NCBI RefSeq assembly: GCF_900143515.1
Contig: NZ_FSQT01000001.1
Coordinates: forward strand, 2,480,001 to 2,544,000
DNA: 64,000 nt
DNA from: Micromonospora cremea
GTDB lineage: Bacteria; Actinomycetota; Actinomycetes; Mycobacteriales; Micromonosporaceae
Reading direction: 5' to 3'
Shown one piece after another: positions 28,365-35,563 of the stretch (positions are counted from its first letter, which is position 1; the number at the start of each line of letters is the position of its first letter). The notes below the pieces were generated by a model. It was not told where the DNA came from. It did not search any database and saw nothing but the letters and a program-made list of their open reading frames with translations. Position numbers and translations under genes: made by a program.

Positions 28365-28558
28365 GCCCCGGCCCTGACGGCACCCGAAACGAGATCCTCG
28401 ACAAGTACCGGGCGTACCTGCTCGGCCGACCCGACCTCCTCGCCCTCCGCGCCGGCCTGCGCGGACGCCGGCTCGGCTGCTGGTGCGTGCCGGAGCGCTG
28501 CTACGCCGAGGTTATCGCCGAACTCGCCGCCTCGCTGCCAACGTCGAGCCTTCGGTAG
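28365..28558 (+). pseudogene. C-terminal fragment of a DUF4326 protein
   Basis: About 60 codons read as GTRNEILDKYRAYLLGRP then LRGRRLGCWCVPERCYAEV and end at TAG. The CWCxPxxC pattern after LRG is the DUF4326 signature. There is no start codon or N-terminal half. The fragment begins where the similarity of the decayed dehydrogenase (opposite strand) ends, marking a recombination junction near 28364. Confidence 0.65.
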
Positions 28559-28578
28559 GAAGCCCGGCGGAGATCTGC

Positions 28579-28983
28579 CTAGTGGACGTGGTCTGCATCG
28601 GGCACGGTGTCGAGATAGAGGAAGTCGGTCACGCCGATCACCCCGACGAGCTGGCGGACGAGCGGCGGCATGTGCCGGCGGGTGGGGTCGTGCACGAGGC
28701 GGGGACGGGTGAGGGGCACTCGCCGGCCGCGGGTCTCCAGCTCACAGCCGCCGGCCGCCAGTACGTTTCTCGCCCAGTCGGTGACCCCGTAGGTCAGCGC
28801 GGCGACGTAACCGTCGGACGTCCGGAAGATGTTGATCGGCGTCCGGTACGCCCGACCGGAGCGGCGGCCGCGGTGGATGATGACGCCGAAGCCGGGCAGC
28901 CGCCCGGCCAGGGGACCGGTCACGCGGTTGGTGACGACCCGGTTGAACCGCGCCAAGCGTCTGGGTAACACCATGGCCACCAT
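28579..28983 (-). CDS. Deazaflavin (F420)-dependent nitroreductase-family protein
   Basis: A 134-residue split-barrel protein of the Ddn/F420 family, recognised by GFGVIIHRGRRSGRAYRTPI and the following GYVAALTYG. Family members reduce quinones or xenobiotics with F420H2. The start is uncertain: ATG at 28983 (MVAMVLPRRLARFN) gives the normal length, and a longer frame upstream adds an Arg-rich stretch without similarity. It stands alone, pointing towards the DUF4326 fragment. Confidence 0.8.
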   Translation of the reverse strand: MVAMVLPRRLARFNRVVTNRVTGPLAGRLPGFGVIIHRGRRSGRAYRTPINIFRTSDGYVAALTYGVTDWARNVLAAGGCELETRGRRVPLTRPRLVHDPTRRHMPPLVRQLVGVIGVTDFLYLDTVPDADHVH

Positions 28984-29293
28984 GTTCGCCCAGGTGCGGT
29001 CGACGCGTCGGCCGACATTTCGATCGCTGCACCGTTTTGCTACCCGCCGACCGGGCGGCATGGTGCTGCCAGGATTCCAGAACGTCCACATTCACCCGCC
29101 CTTGGCCCGGCGCAACCGGCCACGGGTCTGGCTCAACGACCTCGCGGGCGTCTGCCGACCGGCTCGCCGAGTGCGGCGGCGGCAATGGCCCGATTAATGC
29201 TATTTGGCGGCACATGTGGCGTTGCAAACATAGCAGCACCCGTATGGCCAGCCGGAGAGATGTGAAGCAGCATGTAGACAAAGTTTTAGTGGG
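28984..29293. other. Intergenic stretch with a locally AT-richer segment
   Basis: No gene is supported here. From about 29190 the composition becomes noticeably richer in A/T than the surroundings and stays so into the start of the next gene, consistent with a promoter for that gene or with imported DNA. No clear hairpin or promoter was identified. Confidence 0.4.
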
Positions 29294-30448
29294 GTGGTTC
29301 ACGTGGTCAGCACCTGTAAAACAATTCGCAATTTTCGCCAGTTCCCCATGGAGGCCCAGCGATCGGCGGATGGGGCGGCACAGGAGCGTGAGCGGCGCCT
29401 CCAGACGATCACCAAAAAGCGCAGCAGCAAAGCCGCGAAGCTGTCGGCTCACGCAAGCCAGCGGCTGCAGCGCCTGCTAGGAGACGACACCTGGGCGGAC
29501 TTGAGGCAACTGATGCAGCAGGAACGGTTGACGTTTCGTGACCTGCTCCAGCCGCCCCAAGGGTTGAGGTCGCCCTACGCGAAACTCAACAAAGCCAGGA
29601 AACATAAGGCCGACGCATTCCTGCGAAGTCGAGACGTCAGGCGCGAGGCCATTGCCGCAATAGCGACGGACTATCACGATTCACTAACCGACGTCTTCAC
29701 GGTCGACGACAACATCAGCACCGGATTCCACCTCTCGAACAACCTCGACAAGTGGTTGAGCCTGTCTCCGTTCCACGATCATGCGCTCCCCTGGGGAGTC
29801 TTCGAACCCGACGACAGCCAGGACCCGCACCGGTGGGAAGTGTTCCGGCCGCCGTTCTTCGGGTTCAACTTCGGCTTCACCCCGGTGCACAACGACAACT
29901 TCGTCGTTGATCGCATCCATACGCTCAACCCGTCGGTCGGCGACGTCGGCATCTCGATCACAATGGACAACAGCGACGCAGGCGACTTCGACTACGCGTC
30001 CGGCGACGCGTTCAGCTCGATAGCGTTCGGCTTCGTGCCGCCCACCACCGGCCTGGTCGAGGTCCTCATCGACGCGCAGTGCGTCGAGGCGACGCACCGC
30101 CTGGAAACAGAGGACGAATGGGGCTGGTCGAACTCTGGCACAGGCCAGCGGAACTTCCTGATGCTCGACGTCCTGCATCCCAACGTGGCCGAGCCCTCGT
30201 ATGCCGAGATGTCGGTCTTCCACGAGGAGACCGACGATGACGAGAGCTTCCTGCAGGAGAAGTTGACCCGTGGCGCCCACTACTTCGCGCAGCTGTTCAG
30301 CGCGGGGCCGGTGCCGGCAGGTCAGTCCGTCGTCGTGTGCGCCGGGACGCGTTCGTTCGACATCAGCGGCACAAACGACGTGTCCATTGACAGCACGTCC
30401 GACTTTAGGTGGTTCATCAGCTCGGTAGAGGTACGAGTCTCGCCCTGA
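29294..30448 (+). CDS. Hypothetical protein, no recognised domain
   Basis: A 384-residue protein (or 366 from the internal ATG at 29348, MEAQRSADG). The first ~100 residues are basic and helical (TKKRSSKAAKLSAHASQRL). The rest is acidic and aromatic-rich, with likely beta structure, e.g. PPFFGFNFGFTPVHND and ISSVEVRVSP at the end. There is no signal peptide or membrane segment. The 5' part has lower GC than neighbours, suggesting transfer. The long beta-rich half could be a carbohydrate-binding or structural domain, but I cannot assign it. It stands alone, with a converging VOC gene downstream. Confidence 0.7.
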   Translation: MVHVVSTCKTIRNFRQFPMEAQRSADGAAQERERRLQTITKKRSSKAAKLSAHASQRLQRLLGDDTWADLRQLMQQERLTFRDLLQPPQGLRSPYAKLNKARKHKADAFLRSRDVRREAIAAIATDYHDSLTDVFTVDDNISTGFHLSNNLDKWLSLSPFHDHALPWGVFEPDDSQDPHRWEVFRPPFFGFNFGFTPVHNDNFVVDRIHTLNPSVGDVGISITMDNSDAGDFDYASGDAFSSIAFGFVPPTTGLVEVLIDAQCVEATHRLETEDEWGWSNSGTGQRNFLMLDVLHPNVAEPSYAEMSVFHEETDDDESFLQEKLTRGAHYFAQLFSAGPVPAGQSVVVCAGTRSFDISGTNDVSIDSTSDFRWFISSVEVRVSP

Positions 30449-30472
30449 TCACCAGGGGCCCGATCACGATGG

Positions 30473-30491
30473 TTGGTCTGGCCGTGACCAA
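30473..30491. terminator. Weak hairpin between convergent genes
   Basis: TTGGTC and GACCAA flank a seven-base loop between the ends of two converging genes. The stem is only six pairs and no T-tract follows, so terminator function is tentative. Confidence 0.3.
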
Positions 30492-30518
30492 GGGTGCCGG
30501 CGGCGCCTGTCGTCACGC

Positions 30519-30971
30519 TCAGGCAGAGGCTGCCCGACCCATCTCGGCGAGGATCCCGGTGCCCTGGCCGAGCTCGATCAGGTAGCCGTCCGGATCACGC
30601 AGGTAGCACCGGATCTCGACGCCATGGTCCTTCGGCTCGGTCAGGAACTCGCCACCCCGTGACCGCCACTGCTCATAGACCGCCCGGACGTCGGTGACCC
30701 GGACGTTCATCGCGCTGCTGAGCGTGCGCGAATCCGGCGGCGCCTGCGCCTGCACATCCGGCTTGTCGTCGGTCGGGCCACCCTCGTCGTTGATCACGAT
30801 GTAGCTGTTGTGGAATCGCAGGATCGCCGGCTGGCGTTCCCGCACCACCGTCGCTCCCAGCACCTGCTGGTAGAACTCCCGGGAGCGGTCCACATCCCGC
30901 ACGATCAGGAGGTGTGTGAGCACCAGCCCAGCCTCGGGCTGGAAGTAGTCGGGCGCCTCGCTCGCCATCAC
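30519..30971 (-). CDS. VOC family protein (glyoxalase/bleomycin-resistance fold)
   Basis: A 150-residue single vicinal-oxygen-chelate unit. LTHLLIVRDVDRSREFYQQVLG opens the first beta-alpha-beta module, with His as likely metal ligand, and GVEIRCYLRDPDGYLIELGQG closes the second with the conserved Glu. The family includes dioxygenases, isomerases and resistance proteins, and nothing here indicates the substrate. It is transcribed leftwards, divergent from the F420-type enzyme gene at 31070. Confidence 0.85.
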   Translation of the reverse strand: MMASEAPDYFQPEAGLVLTHLLIVRDVDRSREFYQQVLGATVVRERQPAILRFHNSYIVINDEGGPTDDKPDVQAQAPPDSRTLSSAMNVRVTDVRAVYEQWRSRGGEFLTEPKDHGVEIRCYLRDPDGYLIELGQGTGILAEMGRAASA

Positions 30972-31069
30972 GCCTCCCCCGGGTCCCGTCGGCAGGGCGT
31001 ACCCGCGTGCGGCGCCGGCACACCCACCGGCTCGACGACGCCGCTGGCCACAATGAGTAACCCTGGCCG

Positions 31070-31516
31070 GTGTCGGCTGTTACCGTCGGGCCTGTGCCCG
31101 CCGACGAGATCCGGCATCGGGTCCGGTCGGCCAGGGTGGCCCGGCTGGCCACCGTCGCAGCGGATGGGCGTCCCCACCTGGTGCCTGTGTGTTTCGTGCT
31201 GCTCGACGATGTCGTCTACCACGTGGTGGACGAGAAGCCCAAGCGCCACCGGCGGCTGCGCCGGCTGGAGAACATCCAGGCGACGGGGCATGCCTGCCTG
31301 CTGGTCGACGAGTACGACGAGGACTGGTCGCGGCTGTGGTGGGTTCGGCTGGACGGGCACGGCCGGCTGGTGCAGGACCGCGTGGAGGAGGCCGCGGCCC
31401 GTGCGGCGCTGGCCGACAAGTACCCGCAGTACGTCCAGCAGTCACCAGCCGGGCCGGTGATCGCGGTAGCGGTGACCGGCTGGTCGGCGTGGTCCGCAGC
31501 CGACGCGGCCGGGTGA
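31070..31516 (+). CDS. PPOX-class F420-dependent oxidoreductase (TIGR03668-like)
   Basis: A 148-residue split-barrel flavin/F420 enzyme. The family segment ARVARLATVAADGRPHLVPV lies near the N-terminus and LRRLENIQATGHACLLVDEYDEDWS in the middle. The TIGR03668 assignment is from memory. The GTG at 31070 or the GTG at 31094 (VPADEIRHRV) could start the protein; neither has a strong ribosome site. It converges closely (15 bases) with an LLM-type F420 oxidoreductase gene. Confidence 0.82.
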   Translation: MSAVTVGPVPADEIRHRVRSARVARLATVAADGRPHLVPVCFVLLDDVVYHVVDEKPKRHRRLRRLENIQATGHACLLVDEYDEDWSRLWWVRLDGHGRLVQDRVEEAAARAALADKYPQYVQQSPAGPVIAVAVTGWSAWSAADAAG

Positions 31517-31531
31517 GCGCCGGCCGGCGTG

Positions 31532-32443
31532 TCAGCGGGTCGGAGCGAGGGCGTCGAGCACCTCGTCGGCCCGGCGCAGCGACGCCTGCGCGTCGGCGCG
31601 GGGTGAGCCGATCTCCGGATCGAAGTTGAGGTCGACGAACAATTCCGTGATGCCGGCCTCGGCGAGTCTGCCGAGGTCGGACCGGATCTGCTCGAGTGTG
31701 CCGGTGAGCGGCTCGCGATCGGGTGGGCCTGTCGGGCGTACGCGGACCGCGCCGCGGCAGACGAATCGCAGTGAGCCGGGGTCGCGGCCGGCCTCGGCAG
31801 CGGCGGCCTTGACGGTCGCGACCGCCTCGCCGATGCCTGTCAGGTCCGCCTGGCTGCCACTGACCCAGCCGTCGGCGAGCCGGCCGGCCCGGCGCAGCGC
31901 GGCGGGCGCCTGGCCGCCGAGGAGAATCGGCGGGTGTGGCCGCTGCACGGGTTTCGGCTCCAGGCGCGTCGGCGGGACCTGGTAGAACTCGCCGCGATGT
32001 TCGGCGACGTCGTCCTGCCACAGGGTACGAAGAACGGCGAGGAACTCCTCGGCGCGCTGGCCCCGCCGATGCTTGCTCACCCCCGTGGCCTGATACTCCT
32101 CGTCCGCCCAGCCGAGGCCGAGTCCCACGTCGAGTCGTCCGCCGGCGAGGATGTCGAGGGTCGCGGTCTGCTTGGCCAGCAGCACCGGGGATATGAACGG
32201 CATGTTGAGCACCGCGACGCCGAGCCGGATCCGCGTGGTGTGGGCCGCCAGGAACGCCAGCGTGGTCAGTGGGTCCTGGACGCTGTGGTAGGTCTCGCTC
32301 CAGCCGAGGTCGGCGGGGACCAGGAGCCGTTGGAACGTCCAGAGCGAGTGGTATCCGAGCTGCTCGGCCCGGCGGGCAACATGGATCATGTTCTCCGGTG
32401 TGGCCCACGAGCCGGAGACGGGCGGGGCGAATCCAACCTCCAC
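31532..32443 (-). CDS. LLM-class F420-dependent oxidoreductase (TIGR03619-like)
   Basis: A 303-residue luciferase-like TIM-barrel protein that starts MEVGFAPPVSGSWA. It contains LGVAVLNMPFISPVLLAKQ, DVGLGLGWADEEY and LLGGQAPAALRRAGR, all standard for F420-dependent LLM enzymes. The substrate is unknown. It is the third F420-type protein within about 4 kb, but the genes are not co-oriented, so no operon is implied. Confidence 0.87.
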   Translation of the reverse strand: MEVGFAPPVSGSWATPENMIHVARRAEQLGYHSLWTFQRLLVPADLGWSETYHSVQDPLTTLAFLAAHTTRIRLGVAVLNMPFISPVLLAKQTATLDILAGGRLDVGLGLGWADEEYQATGVSKHRRGQRAEEFLAVLRTLWQDDVAEHRGEFYQVPPTRLEPKPVQRPHPPILLGGQAPAALRRAGRLADGWVSGSQADLTGIGEAVATVKAAAAEAGRDPGSLRFVCRGAVRVRPTGPPDREPLTGTLEQIRSDLGRLAEAGITELFVDLNFDPEIGSPRADAQASLRRADEVLDALAPTR

Positions 32444-32483
32444 CCGCGCACCGTACCCGGATCGGGCGAGGAAGTGGCTCGGT

Positions 32484-32876
32484 TCAGGCCCCGACGCTGC
32501 GATCCACCGGACGCAGCAGCCGCCGGAAGTCCTTTGGCAGCTCGGATTCCAGGTTCTCGAGGTCTTTTGCGCTCACCGCCTCGCGCAGGGTCGTCAACAC
32601 GGCGCGGGCAACCTCGGCGGTCCGGTCGTCATCCGTTCCCGCGCGGGCCCCTACCTCATTGAGGAACTTCACGAGGTCGATCCGTTCGGCGAAGTCCACT
32701 TCCTTGTGCAGGTAGCCTTGCAGCTCCTCGGGGAGCTGCGTGGCCAGGTGCCGAGCCTCGCCGCCACTGACCCCTTCCGCCAAGGTCGTCAGCGTGGCTC
32801 CGACGACGTCCGCCGCCTCCGCCGCCGGCATTCGCGCCCGCTTGCCCACCGTTTCGAGAAACTCGGCATAGTTCAC
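32484..32876 (-). CDS. DUF2267 protein (first of a pair)
   Basis: A 130-residue helical protein with two DUF2267 half-repeats: NYAEFLETVGKRARM...EGVSGGEARHLATQLPEEL, then IDLVKFLNEVG...SELPKDFRRLL. The function of DUF2267 is unknown. The GTG start at 32876 is preceded by GGAAGGAG. It lies 85 bases downstream of a paralogue with the same arrangement, suggesting tandem duplication and co-expression. Confidence 0.85.
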   Translation of the reverse strand: MNYAEFLETVGKRARMPAAEAADVVGATLTTLAEGVSGGEARHLATQLPEELQGYLHKEVDFAERIDLVKFLNEVGARAGTDDDRTAEVARAVLTTLREAVSAKDLENLESELPKDFRRLLRPVDRSVGA

Positions 32877-32961
32877 GGGTTCTCCTTCCCGACCAGTTGG
32901 TGCACCTCGCAGCGTCTGTGACCGGTGTCGAGAGTTGTTCTCTCTCGTACAACTGTGCGTG

Positions 32962-33378
32962 CTACGAGCCGGGGCGCTGCCCGCCACCGGCACCCACCGG
33001 TTCGATCACCTGCCGGAACTCCTTCGGAAGCTGGGCCAACGCGTCCTCGAAATTCTCCCGGGAAACCGCCTCACGGAGCGTGGTGAGCACCGCGCCGACC
33101 CCGGGACCGGCGATCGCACGGTCGATGGCCGGGTGGTCTGCCACCCGCCGCACGAACTCGTCGAGCCCGAACGACTTGGCATGTTCCGCTCTACGCGGCG
33201 GCGGATTGCGCAGGGGATCGTCAAGCCCTCCGGGAAGCTGATAGGCGAGGTCCTCAGCCTTGCCGGAGCTGATCCGATCTGCCAATGTCTCCAACGTCGC
33301 GCGGCTGAGTGTCGCTGCCTGATCGGTCGACACCTTCGCCCGCGTGGCCACTAGGTTGATGAAATCCTGGTATTCCAC
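32962..33378 (-). CDS. DUF2267 protein (second of a pair)
   Basis: A 138-residue paralogue of the preceding protein: EYQDFINLVATRAKV, SSGKAEDLAYQLPGGL, DEFVRRVADH and AQLPKEFRQVIEP. The GTG start at 33378 has GGGG nearby. Divergence between the two copies is substantial, so the duplication is old. Function unknown. Confidence 0.85.
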   Translation of the reverse strand: MEYQDFINLVATRAKVSTDQAATLSRATLETLADRISSGKAEDLAYQLPGGLDDPLRNPPPRRAEHAKSFGLDEFVRRVADHPAIDRAIAGPGVGAVLTTLREAVSRENFEDALAQLPKEFRQVIEPVGAGGGQRPGS

Positions 33379-33716
33379 CTGATTCCCCTCTCAAGCCGGA
33401 TCGCCGTCGAACCGCCAGTTACACGCCCCTGACCTCAATGCGCCGCGATCGCGCACTTCTCCTCTCGGGTGCCGAGCGAACTGGTACCTCGACAGCCTCC
33501 TGGGACGGGGGGTGACCCTGCCTCATCCTCATCGGGCGAATCGCCAAGGCACGCTACGGAGACATCCTCGACCTTCGCGCGAGCCCCCATCCCAGCCGGA
33601 GTCACCGCCCGCTCGAGGGACGAACTGGCCGAGGAACGCAACGGCGGAATACCGGACTACCGCCGTGTGACGTTACGCCGGAGCTCAGATCGTTCGGGAC
33701 AGGTGCGGAGCAGGAC
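33379..33716. other. Intergenic stretch, no supported gene
   Basis: Upstream of the DUF2267 pair. Short open frames exist on both strands but none has a ribosome site or a recognisable product. The last part leads without a start codon into the coding-like frame at 33717-33896. Confidence 0.4.
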
Positions 33717-33896
33717 CGGTACGGCAAGCACCAGCTCACGGTCCACGACGGCGACTACCTCGAGATTCCGCTCGAACGCGAGGCAGAGCTGGTAGCGGAG
33801 TTGCGCCAACGCGGCTACGAGGTGACGCGCGACGACGAGCTCATCAACCTGCTCGACGGCCTCAGCCTGAGTTCCCTCCCCCCGCTTGAGGAGTGA
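33717..33896 (+). pseudogene. Start-less coding remnant, about 60 codons
   Basis: A frame reading RYGKHQLTVHDGDYLEIPL, then EAELVAELRQRGYEV and ending SSLPPLEE has strong third-position G/C and a plausible globular composition. I find no ATG, GTG or TTG in frame with a ribosome site upstream, so it is probably the 3' end of a truncated gene or one with an upstream frameshift. Product unknown. Confidence 0.4.
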
Positions 33897-34290
33897 CGGA
33901 GACGCCGGCATCGCTTCCGAGGGCTGATGGTGGTCGGCCAGTCCGACGCGAGCCAGCGTCTCCGTAGCTAGTGCTCATCGCCGGCGCTGGCTCAGACCCG
34001 GAAGGCCGCCGGTCACGGTCCGCACGCTACCGTCCGGCTGCTCCGGCCCGGCTTCTGCCGGAGGTCAGCCGCGCGGCCACCCGGTCGCGCAGCGCGCGCT
34101 CAGCGCCGCGCTGGCGGTGGCGGCGAGCGGCGTCCCGACGCCAGAAACGCTGGCTACGGCCCGATAGACGGTTGTGAAGGTCCGCGTCGCCCCGCATGAT
34201 CGTTCTGTGGCACCGGGTCACCGGGAGACTCGTGCAGCCCCTTCGGGGTATTGCTGCGGTGACGACCCAGCGAGGCGACGGGAGGATCTC
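33897..34290. other. Intergenic stretch holding a degenerate gene tail
   Basis: Nearly 400 bases before the PucR-like gene. The left part (about 33930-34060) duplicates the 3' end and downstream flank of the gene at 45474-46316, listed separately. The rest shows no gene. The ribosome site GGGAGG of the next gene lies at the right end. Confidence 0.45.
33930..34060 (-). repeat. Degenerate copy of the 3' end of the 45474-46316 gene plus its flank
   Basis: Read on the bottom strand, this segment gives QKPGRS, then after a one-base shift PDGSVRTVTGGLPGLSQRRR and TGA, followed by GCACTAG. The intact gene ends QKPGRSNPDGSVRTVSGGL...KRRR-TGA-GCACTAG at 45474. Similarity continues downstream of the stop through GGTCGGCC. 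It is therefore a dispersed duplicate of about 120-130 bases, frameshifted and without the rest of the gene. Confidence 0.6.
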
Positions 34291-35520
34291 ATGCAAGGGG
34301 AGCTGCAACGCCTTGTCGACGCTCTCGCCGCGTACGCGGGCCGCCCGGCGCTGATCGAGGACCGCCGTCAGCGGGTGGTGGTCTACAGCGAGCACACCGG
34401 GTTGATGGACGACGTGCGCAAGGCGTCCATCCTGCGCCGGCAGAACACCCCGGAGGTGATGGCGTGGTTCCGGGACGTCGGCGTCATGGACGCCCGTACG
34501 GCCGTGCGCACGCAGGCGTCGCGAGAGCTCGACCTGCTGCCGCGGGTCTGCGTGCCGATCCGTCACCAGGACCTGCTGCTGGGGTTTGTGTGGTTCATCG
34601 ACGCGGACGGCACGATGGCCGACGCGGACATCACCGCCACCGGCCTGATGAGCGAGCTGTCGCTGGCGCTGTACCGGGAGAACCTTCTCGGTGAGCTGGC
34701 CTCACAGCGCGAGAGTGAGGCGGCGCGGACCCTGCTCTCCGACAGTGAGGCCAGCCGGGACCAGTCGGTGCGGATCCTGCGCGAGACCGGCCTGATCGCC
34801 GGGGACGGGCCGGCCACCGCGCTTGTCGCGCAGCTGGTGCCGTTGCACGGCGAGCTGCCCGACGAGGTGGCACGGCTGGCGCTGGAGCAGGCGCTGGTCA
34901 CCACCCGGCGGTGGATCGGCACGCGGGAGGCGCTGCACCTGGTCCGCGACGACCACGGGGTGCTGCTGCTCTGCGGCGGGCGGGGTGCCGGGCGCCCCTC
35001 CCCCGAGGTCGTCGCGAAGCTGCTCGACGACAACCTGCGGCAGGCGACCCGTGGGCTCGACTCGGTGGAGCGCGTCGTGGTCGGGGTCGGGCAGCCGCGG
35101 TCCCGGCTGACCGAGGCGATCGGGTCGTACGGGGAGGCGCTGCGGTCGGCCCGGGTGGGCGTGCGGTTGCCGGCGCTCGGCCCGGTGGTGTCGTGGGCGG
35201 GGCTGGGTATCTACCGGGTGTTGTCGCGGATGGAGGGTCGGCACCTGGACATCGCCGACGTGCACCCCGGTCTTGAGCGGTTGCTGCGGGAGCAGCCGAA
35301 CCCGGTGTTGCTGCAGACCCTGGAGCGCTATCTGGATCTGGCCGGGAACGCGCACGCCACGGCCGAGCAGTTACGCTTGCACCGCACCACGCTCTACTAC
35401 CGGCTACAGCGGATCGAGGAGCTGGCCGACACCGACCTGAAGAACGGAAACGAGCGGCTCTGTCTGCACCTGGCGTTGAAGCTGGGCCGGTTGACCGGCG
35501 CCTACCGGCCGCAGGAGTGA
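34291..35520 (+). CDS. PucR/CdaR-type helix-turn-helix regulator
   Basis: A 409-residue regulator with a sensory N-terminal half (GAF-like, around VCVPIRHQDLLLGFVWFIDADG), a central GGDEF-like/CdaR segment (residues ~200-290), and a C-terminal PucR helix-turn-helix with LRLHRTTLYYRLQRIEELADTDL. The start at 34291 follows GGGAGGATCTC. Its target is unknown. It converges with the secreted peptidase gene across a strong terminator, while the ABC importer operon starts 2.3 kb downstream. Confidence 0.88.
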   Translation: MQGELQRLVDALAAYAGRPALIEDRRQRVVVYSEHTGLMDDVRKASILRRQNTPEVMAWFRDVGVMDARTAVRTQASRELDLLPRVCVPIRHQDLLLGFVWFIDADGTMADADITATGLMSELSLALYRENLLGELASQRESEAARTLLSDSEASRDQSVRILRETGLIAGDGPATALVAQLVPLHGELPDEVARLALEQALVTTRRWIGTREALHLVRDDHGVLLLCGGRGAGRPSPEVVAKLLDDNLRQATRGLDSVERVVVGVGQPRSRLTEAIGSYGEALRSARVGVRLPALGPVVSWAGLGIYRVLSRMEGRHLDIADVHPGLERLLREQPNPVLLQTLERYLDLAGNAHATAEQLRLHRTTLYYRLQRIEELADTDLKNGNERLCLHLALKLGRLTGAYRPQE

Positions 35521-35522
35521 CA

Positions 35523-35554
35523 CCGGTGGGCAGGGCTGTCGCCCCGCCCACCGG
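35523..35554. terminator. Strong bidirectional terminator hairpin
   Basis: A 14-base stem (CCGGTGGGCAGGGC / GCCCCGCCCACCGG, one mismatch) with a TGTC loop lies three bases after the PucR-like stop and just before the end of the converging peptidase gene. GC-rich hairpins without a T-tract are usual in this group. Confidence 0.75.
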
Positions 35555-35563
35555 GTCCCCCGG

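Noticed and set aside
33469..33795. A 108-codon + strand frame before the PucR-like gene
   Set aside because: Ser/Arg/Thr-rich with no ribosome site or similarity; the frame one base over at 33717-33896 looks more like protein.
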